From Symsagittifera roscoffensis (taxonomy: Eukaryota > Xenacoelomorpha > Acoela > Convolutidae), in the NCBI RefSeq assembly GCF_963678635.1, contig NC_087063.1:30580599-30640598 (forward strand): a stretch of DNA of 60,000 bases, in the 5' to 3' direction. The notes below the pieces were generated by a model. It saw only the letters and a list, made by a program, of their open reading frames with translations. It ran no database searches and was not told the DNA's origin. Shown here piece after piece: positions 1 to 12,799 of the stretch; position 1 is the first letter of the stretch; every line of letters begins with the position of its first letter. Both the position numbers and the translations under genes were made by a program.

Positions 1-241
1 TCCAGTGTCATTGAATCATTTCGTATGTTTAGAGGGGGATTCGCTTCAATCGTAGGTTGAATTCTGCAATTTATATGGGGTGAACATAAGCTTCCACAGG
101 TTCCATAGGAGAGAAATTGTGATGGAAATCCTTCTCCAACTCTGAGCGATTTTACGAATAAATCATTTTAGGGAGATATTAGTACTGTTTGCAAAACCAG
201 GAAAACATAGCTTAAAAAGTAAAGAATGATCTTATTTTCAG

Positions 242-3200
242 TGACCCTCATCCTTCCGGAGTCCCCGCGGTGGCTATGGGTGATGGGGAAGAGGAAGGCA
301 GCCATGAGGTCCCTGAACAAAATCGCCAAGTGGAATAGGAACGAGCCAATCGGAATGTCCGAACTGGCCACCCTCATGTTAGTCCAGAAGGGTTCAAGCA
401 AATCAGTTCCATGTTCGAAATGGGCAAAAACCATTCAATATTCAAGTTGATAACGCAAACGGTATTTAAAAACTTTGTCGAAGAAATAAGAGAAGCAAAC
501 TAAAATTGCCTCCGTTATGTATGACCAAAAGATACCAAAAAGCAGGTAGCAAGGGCATAATACAGCCGATCCCATAGTTTCTGGTACTTTATATCATTTC
601 GAATTTGGAATTTCTTTTCGTTTGCTTATTTTAGGATAAATGAGCTACGGATTGTGACAGAGGTGTCGGAGAAATGTGAAATGTGTCGATGATTGGTCGG
701 TTGTTTCAGGGGAATGGAGGAGGATAATCGCCGCTCGAAGCGAGTGAAAGCAGAGGACGCTGTGAGTGAGGCACAGCGCAAACCGAAGGAGTCAGCCGGA
801 ATCACGGAGCTGTTCAAGCACAAATACATCCTCATGGCCACTGTGGTCACCTGGTTCAACTGGTTCTCAGTCACTATGTGCTACTACGGATGGTCACTCA
901 TGGTCGGCGATGTGGGAGGCAGTGTGGTCCGTTTTTATCCTTTCGTTTGTCCTAAAATGTAACTATGGCAGATCCTCTCCTCCCTAGTGCACTTTCTAAA
1001 ATAATGATCATAAATAGCGTACAAGGAAAATAGAGTTTACAAGGAAAAAACAATTTATTTGTACTCACTTTCAAACCTGAGAGAACGTCATTAGACCATA
1101 TAGTCTGTTTTCAAATACTTTAAAGGATACTATCCCCTATGAATGACTAATTCAAAGGCCAAGCATATGCGAGTTTTGCACTTTGTAATGAGTTTATACA
1201 GGTTCTTTAAATCCATGTTTTCGAAACTTTCAAAAATCATTTTTTTTTTCATTGAAGGAGTGCATATTATTATTACTACGACAGAGGGAATGGTAGGGCG
1301 ACAATTCGGAACAAGCGACAATTCGGAGCAGGCGATAATTCGTGACAAGGCATCGGCAAGTATGATACACTTGCTCGGCTTCTTTTACATCAGGCACGAG
1401 AGGAATACTGCGCGTGAATCTACTGTTACGAATTGTCGCTTGTTACGAATTCTCGCCTCACGAGAGGGGCTATTGATTTTGTGAGCGTAAACATCTCCCA
1501 ATTTTCAATTGTTTGTACAATTATATTTTTAGTGACATATATTTTCATGCCATTTGATGTGCTGTGTAATTATTTAGTATGAGAACTTGATCTACGGCGG
1601 TGCAATGGAGATCGGAGGTCGATTCGTGGTACTGTTCGTGGCAGACAAGGTCGGCAGACGTCCCTTTGCCATTTTCCTCACCTGGACAGTCACAGTCTGC
1701 TGCGGAGTCGCAGCCGCACTTGTTGCCATGGGTAAAAATCAACAAATTATCGGCAACATAGTTAAATCTTAAATTGACAGTCAAAATTCTAGCAAAAATC
1801 TGAAAGTTTTGTTGTTGAGATGAGTTAATTAGATTTGGACTCTCTCACCCGTTTTTCTTCCGTTTTCATTCCTTAGACACGTAAGTTAGACTCAAAGACG
1901 GCAAAAATTTACCATTTCTTGTTGACACTGAGACAATTTAATGTTTTATTTTAGAATGTGAGTCACGGCTGAAAATGCTCTACTATGATACAAAACTTGA
2001 CTCTATATGAATTTTTTTGAGGTGGGAAAAATAGCGAACAACAAACCTACGCCATATTTAATTCAACGAGGGTGATAGGACCAATCGAATGACGCATAGA
2101 TTGTTATGATAACGCCTATTTAATTATTGAAATATAAAAATACAAAAAAAAATTATAAAGCTTGCAAAATTTACAAGTTTTTCTTTGAAAAAAATCGAAA
2201 TACTGTGATTGTTTCAGGTCAATTTTTTAGTTACAGTAGTGGATGAAACGAAAAGGGAATAAAAAAGAGCTAAAGGATCAATTAATTATTAAACAAACAA
2301 AAGAGACTAAACAAAAATGATCACGTTTGCCAAAATTTTTTGAATAGAATATATCAAAAAAGCTATTTTGGTGACTTTTTCGGAATTCCTATTAAAGCAA
2401 CATGTGAAATAACTCTAATTGATTCCACATGAGGCCCCAAATGGAAGTTGTATAGATATTTAAAGCAAAAAACCTCCTATGGTTTTAACAAACAAAAAAG
2501 AATTCTGGAAAACTTTATAGGATGCATAATTCAAGCCCCCAGTAAAGTAGAATTCAAATCTATGATTTTAACAAGTCTTCTTTGTTTGCGAAAGCCATTT
2601 ACCGTATTAGCTGCCAGCCCCGACCAATAAATTCAAGTAATAATTTCCGAGAAAGTCAATGGCTGATTAACTAGAAGGATAAACTAGGTCAGTCACGAAT
2701 TGAGGGATAAACGTTCCAGGGGGTTAAACGTTCCAGAGTAAAATATATAACTACGAAATTAATTAGTCATATTTTGTCGTTCTTTGGGCTTTTGTTTCTA
2801 GTTTCCTTAAGAATGGTTAATTTTGAGGTCGCACAATTTCAAAAAAATTCGAAAATTTGAAATAGAAACATGTGAAAAAACAGTTGATTAAATAAAAACA
2901 AATTAAAGAGAACTTAATCCGAATCAGGTTACTAACATTGGTAACAGTTATTCTGAAAGTCAATCTAATAAAGCAAGCGCAATTACAATCGATTATATTC
3001 GATTAAAAAGGATTACTTTGCAACGAAAATAAGTTTCATTCTCTTCAAAAATAATGAATTATAGTCAATTATAATCGATTATTTTCGGATTTTATTGATT
3101 AGAAAAACAGTATCATTATAATCTATTTTTAATCAATTATGATCGCTTATTTTCAAAATTTATTGAGACAGACAATAAAAATTCATTATAATCGCTTATT

Positions 3201-5993
3201 ATCCATGGAACTCCGGTGCGGGTAAATCTTTCCCATTACTTTTCAGGGTGTGAATTGGAACAACAGTAAAACTGGTTGCTGCGCAAATAGCACATTATGT
3301 TCCGATCACATAAATATAAGTGAATAATTGTTAAGCTAAATTTATAAGTGATAAGCATAAACAAAAATGAATAAAAGAATAAGCAAATTTCAATTTTTCT
3401 TTTTGAATTTCTGTAAAATTGTTCTTTTTTTTGTGAAATCGGCGGTAGGGGGTTTCATTGAAGAAAAATTCAGTATTGCAAAAATTAAGCTGACTCTTTC
3501 TTAAATTATTATCACATTCTTGTTTTTAGACAAGTAAATTTTTCTGAAAAACGGATCAAGTCAGGCCAATTTTTCTCAGCACTGCGGCAAGGGCAAATTG
3601 TTTTTATTTTTGGACTAAGAAGGCTTCTGAATGATAATTAGTTTGGCTCCTTGTGGGCTTTTTTGTGGAACTCGAAGTCCGGAAAAAACACGTTGGTAAA
3701 TGAGCCAAAGGTTGAGTTAATGATACCTCAAGTTTTGAGACAAAAACTGGAATATTGAAATTGTAACTTCAATTTGAAATTGTCCAATATGAAAGATCTT
3801 TTTTTTGGTTGAAAAGGGCTTTAATATGATACCGCACTTGAATCCAACTAGCTTTCTTTTGGCAATCAAAAAACGTCAAAAACACACCAATTTTATCTGC
3901 TGGGTAGAAGAAAAATTTTATCTGCCGTTTGTTCTAAAAAGTTGATCAGAATTTTTCGACCGTAGTTACCTAAGTTATGCAATTGAAAATTGAAATCATA
4001 GTCATACTGGGATAGTGGGAAAATTGATTGCAGCCAAGAACATCTTAAATACTACTGTCGAATTAGAAAAAGTAATTCCTCTGTGCACACAATCCTTGGT
4101 GTAAAATAATCTGAAAAACGGAAAAGTTAGACAAATTTTTATCGACACAGTGATAATCTATATTTGCGTTTTTCGAGGAATCGAAATCCTAGTCTAAACC
4201 CATCCTTAACCCCATGCGAATTTTCCTTGATCTACCTAAACAGAACAGGGAAAATGCAACCATATGCAATTGTTCCTGCCCCCCCCCCCCCCCCCCATTT
4301 TAATTTGTTATGCAAGTAGCGGAGAATGTTCTTATGATCGTTTTCTTTGCAAAAACAATTATTTTTCAGACATTTTCTAGAGTTTTTAGCCATTGTTTGC
4401 ACGGGGAAAGGAGGAGACGCTAAGTTAACAGCTAACTTCATGAAAAGCATCTTAATACTCTTCCTCACTTCGTCTTTTGTATTTTTCAATCAGCTTTTTG
4501 CTAAAAATTGGTCTGAAACGAAAATTTTTTTTCTCTCTACAATTAGAATATATATTTTAAAAAAATTTGCAGCTCGAATAAAGACAGAAAGAGCTTTAAA
4601 ATGATAATTCGCTCGACCTCATGTGACATTTATTTCTGGTACCTTTGGATTTGCGCGGAAAAAATAAACTTGAAACCAAAGATTTTTCAAACTTAATTTT
4701 CGCATTCTTTTGCATCAATTTTTCTTTGTTCTTGTTTCCTTCGTTCGGAGCACATTCAAAGAAAAACAATATTTGGAAACATAAAAACGAAAAAACTACT
4801 GTTATGTACAGCCTGATTCTGAAAACTTTTTGAACTCTTCAGGCAAGGAAGGTTCGACGGCACTGATGGTGGTCGGCATGTTGGGCAGATCCTTCATCTC
4901 GTGGTCTTGGGACATCCTGGGACTAATCATGGCAGAGTACCCTCCCACTCCAGTGCGAGTGATCATCTCTGGCACCACCAGCACCTGGAGCAGGATAGGG
5001 GGAATAGTGTCTGCCCAGTTCACCACTATAGGACGATGGAATACAAATGCGCCTCATTTCCTCATTATGGCCATCACTTTTGTAGCCGGTGAGAGAAATT
5101 AGCACTTATTGTTTTGCGTTCACGGTACGGTACGTATTTAAACTATTTGAACGAAGTGAAGCAAACTTTAGAAAATTTACAAACTTTGAAGAACTTTGAT
5201 ATGTTGCATTCAAATTGGTTGAAATTGGGATTAAAAGTAACGCATTCAAAAATTGCTCATTATCATGAGCTAATCTAACGTTTTTGCGAGGGTGTTCTAG
5301 GACATTTTATCAACTCCTCACGATTTTTCAAACTCTAAAATACAAAAAAAGACCACATTTGCCCAAAAAGTTTTAAGAGGACGTATCAAAAATTCTATTT
5401 GGGTCACTTTCTGGGAATTCTTAATTAGTTATTATTACCAAAAGGCACGTTTATAGAAAATTCTAGGACTGATTTGCAAAATATGGATATTATCACCCTT
5501 GCGATTAGCAACGATGTTGCAAACGGTACAATAATTTCCCCCCGTAAACAGTTTTGTTTACAGGATGACTGAAAGTCTGTTCTTTTGTCAATTTTTTGAG
5601 CCTGTCTACATTTTAAATGCCCATTCTATTCAAAAATTGCTTTTTGTTGGAGGGAACTTTATTCAAGACAAAAACAAGACAAAGGTAAAAAAATTTTGAC
5701 ATTTTTTTGGGTGGACGAACTTTTCACTCTGGTTCGATTATTTTTTTTTCCACGCCAACTTTTGTACCTCGAAAAATCTTTTTTTACCTCGAAAAATAAA
5801 ATAGAAATGTACTTCAGGGCTCTCGTGTTTCATTTATCCAGAGACGCAAGGTCTCACCCTTTCGGATTCAATGTTAGAAGCCGACACCTACATCCGAGAT
5901 AATTTTGGATGCTGTCGGGGAAACCAGTCGGAAGAAAAGGACGCCGAAGTCTCAATGAGGCAGTTAGAACAACGAGAAAACGAAGACTGCTGA
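242..5993 (+). CDS. SLC22-type organic cation/solute transporter, 3' exons (partial gene)
   Basis: Membrane transporter of the major facilitator superfamily, SLC22 branch. Six exons are phase-compatible: 242-377, 635-682, 710-926, 1578-1731, 4843-5088 and 5818-5993. The first carries the family signature PESPRWL that follows TM6. Exon 3 holds a basic intracellular loop and then TM7 (hydrophobic, ending YYGWSLMVG). Exon 4 has TM8 plus the MFS loop DKVGRRP. Exon 5 carries TM9-11. Exon 6 has the post-TM12 motif PETQG and a hydrophilic tail. About 325 residues are present; the family is usually near 550, so TM1-6 lie upstream of the window. Acceptors read TTTTCAG, TTTTAG, TTTCAG, TTTAG, CTTCAG and CTTCAG; donors include GTTAGT, GTAAAA and GTGAGA. 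The family is clear, but substrate cannot be judged. The boundary between exons 2 and 3 is odd (see 683-709). Confidence 0.9.
683..709 (+). other. Putative 27-nt intron or in-frame stop segment in the SLC22 gene
   Basis: The exon starting at 635 and the exon starting at 710 fit the same reading frame only if exactly 27 nt (GT at 683, AG at 708-709) are removed. Because 27 is a multiple of three, the segment could instead be read through, but it contains a TGA at 690-692. An alternative 47-nt intron from GT at 663 puts the next exon in a frame that hits a stop at once. So this is an ultra-short intron, a damaged gene, or a different exon 2. Confidence 0.35.
1297..1457. mobile_element. Small terminal-inverted-repeat element (MITE-like) in an SLC22 intron
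   Basis: A 29-bp left arm (1297-1325, starting GGCGACAATTCGG) is matched by a right arm at 1429-1457 that is its reverse complement at 27 of 29 positions. The left arm itself contains tandem GCGACAATTCGGA-type units. The roughly 100-bp interior has no coding potential. No convincing target-site duplication was found, so it may be a MITE or just an inverted repeat. Confidence 0.5.
2985..3205. repeat. Degenerate AT-rich direct repeats in intron
   Basis: Four loose copies of an AATTATAATCGATTATTTTC-like segment occur about 60-70 bp apart within the 3.1-kb intron 1732-4842. Otherwise that intron shows no gene or recognisable element. Confidence 0.35.
4279..4296 (+). repeat. Homopolymer C tract (18 C)
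   Basis: An uninterrupted run of 18 C lies inside an AT-rich intron of the SLC22 gene. The length of such a tract is prone to sequencing and replication slippage. Confidence 0.9.
5818..5993 (+). CDS. Terminal coding exon of the SLC22-type gene
   Basis: The acceptor ACTTCAG ends at 5817. The exon enters in the phase left by the GTGAGA donor at 5089, giving a junction that runs into the SLC22 C-terminal motif PETQG at codons 7-11 of this exon. It then encodes a hydrophilic, acidic tail with a CC pair and stops at TGA 5991-5993. The motif, phase and acceptor agree. The frame has no start codon of its own, so it would be missed as a free-standing ORF. Confidence 0.85.
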
Positions 5994-8900
5994 AAAACGA
6001 TTCAGACTTCTGGCTTTGCCAAATTTCATTATTCTTTATACTACAGTTATTGCTGCTATCCATAGATGCCGGGGGCGAATCTATGATTTTTTCGAGGGGG
6101 AGTTTTCAAAAAATGTTGGAAATTTTGTTGACCTTTTTTTTAAGGTCAACCAAATTGATTTCTGAGCTCTCGCAAATCACTATAAAAACCCTATTCTATT
6201 TTGGCCAAATTTTGTGAGCTGCAGGCAAATTTCTGAAAAAAGACAGGCTAAAAAGTAGTATACAGTGGCATCTTAAGATAAATTTTAGGGTCTTAAATCG
6301 AATCCCTGAAGAAAAAAGTCCACCCAAATACCCCCCCCCCTCCCGCGCCCCATCACCTATACTAAATCCGCTACTAATAGATGTTGTAAACTTTATTTGG
6401 AATTCATACTTTTGTATCCAAGTACTTTTTTGATCCCACTTAGAATGCAAGCAAGATATATGAAGCACAAGATTTGAGTTTATTTATCAATTGAAATTGA
6501 CTGGTCGAGTTTAAGACTTCGATAAAAAAGGGCTCAGAGCCTAGACCGAAATGAATTTTTTTTTTGGATCTTGCCGACATGAATCGTTGTGCACTCTGCT
6601 TTTCTCTCTTTTTTTTACCGATAAAAACAATCATTTCCGTCAACACTATATACTTGGAACATGTTTGCAAAAAAGTTATTATCGATCAATTAAGATTGGT
6701 CGGAAACCGGAAACGAACAATGTACGCATTGCTTTAAACTAAATCTTCAATTAAAAAATGACCGGATCGAACAAAACAGCAATATGCTGATATTTTATTG
6801 TTTATTTAAAGTTGGTTATTGCAACCTAATTACAACTTCACTTAGACTCAACATCTAGCTTTTGATAAGACTTAAATTGGATTATGCTTCTTTTAAGTGT
6901 TCTTACGTACCAATCATACTCCATTAATAAAGGAGTGTTATCCGATCAATTTATCTGGTCAAACTTTTTTCTAGCAGATTGGAACAACTTTAAATTAGCA
7001 AACCCTTGTTTCTAAAAAACCAAGAGTACCACGAATACTTGACATTTAGGTACGAAGATGCACTAACACATCTGGTCAGCACGAGATATTGAGACGATAG
7101 CGAGACGACAGGCGTTGTTATAAGACAGAAGCAACCATTTGAGGTAGCCCTAGTTTTAGCCCGATTTCGACAGTGCTACAAATCCACTAGTTTACCGTGA
7201 TTTACAATGCCCGACATGCAAGCCCGATTTGCCATGAGTTTTCCCTTTCCGTAAAACAATAATCTGGAGGCAACTGAAGTCAAGTTAATGGAAATAGACA
7301 AAATTATTTTAAGTTAGAAAAAATTGAAGCTGGAATACCATCTATTCTAGAAATGCCACTAAATACAACAAAATTGATATTTGAAATGTTACCGTACCAC
7401 ACCTCTCAGTTTATACACAATGCTGTGACAATAAAGGCTCAAAAATGCATTAGAAAACTAAGTAGGGCAATGTTTCTGATATCAAGGCAAAGCCCTAAAG
7501 GTCCCGACTAATTTTTCAGGTCATTGAATTAGAGCTCATATTTAAAAAACGGATACAAATTTCAAAAAATAAATAAAATTGCCTAATGTACATTTGGAAG
7601 TGATGTCTACCGCACATAGGAATGTATTCATTACGACGCCAAACAGTGCACTAAATAGGCGCACAATTTTGCGTTTGTATGTTCCTGGATCCAAGAGGCA
7701 GCTTTATAAACATTTTGAAATTTTCTGGGATCCATCAAAAGAAATGAAAGAACAAAAAAAACAAATAGTGCGTTCTTGTTGCGGAATACGCTTACAAATA
7801 ATCAAATGAACAGTTTGACCTCGTAATGTTGAGTTGGCTAAATAGTATGATTCAATTCAATTTGAAACACTTTCAAGACGATTTCAACCTCCGCTTACGC
7901 GTTAATAGCCCAAAAAATATGGCGCATTAAATGTCCCAAACTGGCGGCCTTTAAATTCCCATAACTTAAAAAAATGATCACACGTGAATTATCTTTTTAA
8001 ATTTGAGCTGAAAACATTAACAACTTTTAGATTGTATAAAAAATTGCTGTCAGAAATGGCTAGTTAACAAGTCAAAAACTACCCAAGCAGAAATGTTCCG
8101 TCACTTTCTTCGAAAGTGGATTATAATCAACAATAGATGAACTTTTTGTGAACTTCTCAAGACTAGTATAGAGAACGTTTCAATATAACTACGACGAACA
8201 AAATCCAATTTAAAAAATCAAAATCAATATCCATGAACATTTGTTTTGGCTCCCTGATGTTTCAAAATAAATCAACTCCACCAGAGAATGTTTATTAGAA
8301 AATCTCATCAAACAACACGAAAAAATACATATTTTTTGAGCCCCAAAGTTTTTTATACCCAATTCTGAATTATTGAATTTTGTATCCAACTAAAATCTAA
8401 ATCTAACAAAACTGCTTATATCAGCGCGACACTTTAAATGTTCCGAGAGTACCCTTTAAAGTCTGTACAGTGGTGATCGGTTTAAAAAAAAATGATCAAA
8501 TTTTTAATAAAATTGGACTTTTTTTTCATTTTTTAGTTGTTTTTGAAAATTTTCTTCTACACCCTTAAGTACCAAGCGATACATTTGACCTGCATCAAAG
8601 TTTTAGATAGACCAAGTAGCATGCCTCAATTCATTTTGGACAGATTTCTCAGACGGATTAGAACTTCACTTACAGTTAAGCTTCGCTTTCAAGTACAAAT
8701 AACGTCAGTAGTGGCTAGGTAAGACTTCAAAATTGATCGGAGAAGAAAAACAACCCCGAGCACAAACCTTTTTTCGAAGATCGGGCTGTTTTTACACAAC
8801 CATCAAAGCTTTCCTCAGATAAAACCATGTTTTCCTCAAATTAAAATTAGTCATCCTTTGAACTGTACAATGTTGAATGTTGAATAAGCCACATTCCCCC

Positions 8901-9589
8901 GAACGCCACGCGGAAGTAACTGAGCTCGAATCATCAAGTGTTCATATTGGTTTCAATTTACAAGCATTTTAAAAATAAAAGAAAGTTTGCCTTGGGACCC
9001 GTTATGGCCCATCATTTAACAGTTTGAAAAGAATTGTTCTTTAGCTCATTTGCAACATTGTTTTTTTTTACGTTTCAAACCGTTCGATGTGCAGATATTA
9101 GCATTAATATACGCAGTAGTAATCTATACTATATTTAAATACGAGCTATCTCGCATGTTTAAGCATAATAATTATGCATGTTAAACGAATATATTTACAT
9201 GCGGGCTTCACTATCTCGCCATGTTTAGGCTTTTTCAACGTATTGTTTTTGCATAAGAATTGTTTCAATTTTAAGCTACATCGTATATTGCAATGGTCAA
9301 GATTTTTTTTCTCGTTTTTCCAGTTTAAAATCAGTGTTTATTTCATCAAGTTTGAAATTAACAACCTAATAGTGTGATGTTGTCAGAATTTTCCCAGATT
9401 TTGCTATTCTGGTCTCCATATATGAATAACCAACTCGTTTTAGTTTACCAGATAGGCAATTTTCGAGATTTTTCAAAATTTTCTACAAAAATTAATTTAA
9501 CAAAATTTCTCAATTTTGGAAATTCTTACCGTGTAGTTAAGGGCTGTCAGGTTACTCTCAGTTAATCTTGCCTCCAAAAAACCTCACTT
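5994..9589. other. AT-rich spacer, no gene seen
   Basis: This holds the 3' flank of the SLC22 gene and spacer DNA. I see homopolymer A/T runs, a short C-rich patch near 6333-6350 and a near-palindrome near 9158-9190, but no splice-consistent coding exon and no recognisable mobile element. Short open frames here have no family features. Confidence 0.6.
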
Positions 9590-12480
9590 CTCAAATTCTA
9601 GTAGTATTCGAGATATGACGTTTTAAAAAAAATTTTTCAAAAAATTTTCAAAAACTTAGATTTTAAAAAATTCCAAAACATTGAAGATCACATTCCTGGT
9701 GTTGTTGGATATTGTGAGGAGGGTGCCTCTGATTATGGCTGCTCAAATCCTTGTAGTTTTCGAGATATGACGTTTTTTAAGGATTTTTTTTTCAAAATTT
9801 TCAGAAAACCTAGATATAACAAATTTCACGAAACTTGAAAATAGCATCTATGTAGTAAGGCTTTTTCAATGTACTCTAAAGAAATGCGAATTTCGCCTCC
9901 AATTATGACTGCTCAAATCCTTGTAGTTTTCGAGGTACGAAGTTTTTTCATGATTTTCTCCGAAATTAAAAAAAAAATTGAAGTTAAAAAAATCCAAAAT
10001 GTTGAAGATCTCAATCCTGTTATTGGAATCTCTGAGAGTACTCTCAGGGGTTGCAAATCTGCAAATGTTGCCTCTGTTTATGGCTGCTCAAATCCTTGTA
10101 GTTTTCGAGATATGACGTTTTTTTAATGATTTTTTTTCAAATTTTTCAGAAAACTTGGATATAAAAAATTTCACAAAACTTGAAATTAACATCAATGTAG
10201 TAAGGCTCTTTCAATGCACTCCCAGGATTTGTGAATTTCGCCTCCAATTATGACTGCTCAAATCCATGTAGTTTTCGAGATACGAAATTTTTTCATGATT
10301 TTCTCCGAAATTAAAAAAAAAAATTGAAATTAAAAAAATCCAAAATGTTGAAGATCTCAATCCTGTTATTGGAATCTCTGAGAGTACTCTCAGGGGTTGC
10401 AAATCTGCAAATTTTGCCTCTGTTTATGGCTGCTCAAATCCATGTAGCTTTCGAGATATGACGTTTTTAAGGATTTTTTTTTTCAAAATTTTCAGAAAAC
10501 CTAGATATAAAAAATTTCACAAAACTTGAAAATAGCATCTATGTAGTAAGGTTCTTTCATTTTAATCTCAAGAATTGCGAATTTCGCTTCCAATAATGAC
10601 CGCTCAAATCCTTGTAGTTTCCGAGATACGACGTTTTTTCAAGGTTTTCTCCGAAAATAAAACAAAAATTGGATGTTACAAAATTCCAAAATGATGAAGA
10701 TCTCAATCATGTTAATGGAATCTGTGAGGGTACTCTCAGGGGTTTTAAATCTTGCCTCTGACTATGGCTGCCCAGTCCTTGTAGTTTTTGAGATATGACG
10801 TTTTATAAGGATTCTTTTCCAAAAATTTTCAGAGAACGTAGATATAAAAATTTTCAAAAACGTGAAATTAGCATCTATCTAGTAAGGCTCTTTCAATGTA
10901 ATCTCAGCATTTGCGAATTTCGCCTCCAATTATTACAGCTCAAATCCTTGTAGTTTTCGAGATACGAAGTTTTTTCATGATTTTCTCCGAAATTTAAAAT
11001 AAATGGATGTTAAAAAATTCCAAAATGTTGAAGATCTCAATCCTGTTATTGGAATCTCTGAGAATACTCTCAGGGGTTGCAAATCTGCAAATGTTGCCTC
11101 TGTTTATGGCTGCTCAAATCCTTGTAGTTTTCGAGATATGACGTTTCTTAAGGATTTTTTCGAAACTTTCCAGAAAACTAGATAAAAAAAATTTCACAAA
11201 ACTTGAAAATAGCATCTATGTAGTAAGGCTCTTTCAATGTATTCTAAAGAATTGCGAATTTCGCTTCCAATTATGACCGCTCAAATCCTTGTAGTTTTCG
11301 AGATACGAAGTTTTTTCATGATTTTCTCCGAAAATAAAACAAAAATTTGATGTTACAAAATTCCAAAATAATGAAGATCTCAATCCTGTTCTTGGAATCT
11401 GTGAGGGTACTCTCGGGGTTTTAAATTTTGTCTCTGATTATGGCTGCACAATCCTTGTAATTTTCGAGATATGACGTTTTATAAGGATTCTTTTCCAAAA
11501 TTTTCCAGAGAACGTAGACATAAAAATTTTCAAAAACGTGAAATTAGCATCTATGTAGTAAGGTTCTTTCAATGTATTCTCAGGATTTGCGAGTTTCAAC
11601 TCCAGTTATGACTGCTCAAATCCTTGTAGTTTTCGAGATACGTTTTTTTACGATTTTCTCCGAAAGTTAAAAAAAATTGTATTTTATAAAAATCCAAAAC
11701 GTTGAAGATCTCAATCTTGTTCTTGGAATCTGTGAGGGTACTCTCAGGAGTTGTGAATTTTGCCTCCAAATATGACCGCTCAAAACCTAGCAGTTTTCCA
11801 GGTATGACGATTTTTGCAACTTTTTCATATTTTTCATGAAAATTTAATTTTTTTTTCAAAGTATGAATTCCCTTACCTGTAGTTGGGGGTAACCAGAGTG
11901 ATCTCAGGAGTTGCATGTTCGGCCTACAAATAAAAATGCCCAAATCTTTTTAGTTAAAGGGATAAGACAATTTTTGTGATTTTTTGGAGATTTTCAGAAA
12001 AGACAAATTACAAAATAATTACTAGAGTGAAAGTCCCAACCCTGTAGATGTGTGCTTTCAGAGAAATTTCAAAAATTGCGACTATTGCCATCAAAAAAGA
12101 CTGCAAAAATTTTGTTAGTTTTCGAAATGTGAAATTTTTTTCTGGTTCTCGAATAATACTTTTTTAGAGAACTTAAAGTGATGTTTCTCAAAATTTGAAT
12201 GTAGTAGTTGGGTACTATAAGAGTACTCTCAAAAGTTGCAAATATTGCGTCCAAATGCGACTGCTCAATTGCTTTTAGTTTCCTAGCTATGACGTTTCTT
12301 AGTTCATTTTTATTTTTTCGAAGATTTTATATAGAACTTCACAAAATTTTATGGTTCTTCAAAATTTGTTTAAAACGTTCGAATAAAAGTTTTTGCAGAG
12401 TTTTTAGTTACTAACCTTGTATTTGGGTGCTCCCAGAGTACACTCAAAGAAAGCAGATCTTATCTCCAAAATATGCGGTT
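9590..12480 (+). repeat. Satellite array, about 170-bp monomers in about 345-bp dimers
   Basis: The anchor TGCTCAAATCCTTGTAGTTT recurs at about 9742, 9912, 10087, 10257, 10433 and 10603 and onward, with alternating spacings of about 170 and 175. Two monomer types alternate. One reads TATGGCTGCTC...GATATGACG and is preceded by GAGAGTACTCTCAGGGGTTGC. The other reads TATGACTGCTC...GATACGAAG and is preceded by a TTTCGCCTCCAATT segment. The 3' units (after about 11750) are increasingly degenerate. Short open frames inside are repeat shadows. It is non-coding. Confidence 0.85.
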
Positions 12481-12799
12481 TATTATGAGTACCGGATGTG
12501 CGTTACACGCTAGTTCTACTTAAAGATTAAAAAAAATAATTTTTAAATCCGACAAACAAACAATCGAAAAAAAAATAAAATTAACCCCCAATTCCTATCA
12601 AAACAAAAAAACAGAACTGTATTTAAATTCAGAAACCAATAAGAGCAAGAAGCCACAAAAAAATGAAAACAAAGCAATGAATTGTTTGAATGAAAACAAT
12701 TTAATCTTTTTAAAATCTATCATCAAAATTCAGCTGGTTTAATCAGAAGTTTACTATTAAGTAAGGTTCACCTACTTAAAATAAAATAACTACACAAGG

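Noticed and set aside
5696-6217. Free-standing ORFs around the last SLC22 exon
   Set aside because: They are in other frames. The phase-consistent exon 5818-5993 explains the coding signal.
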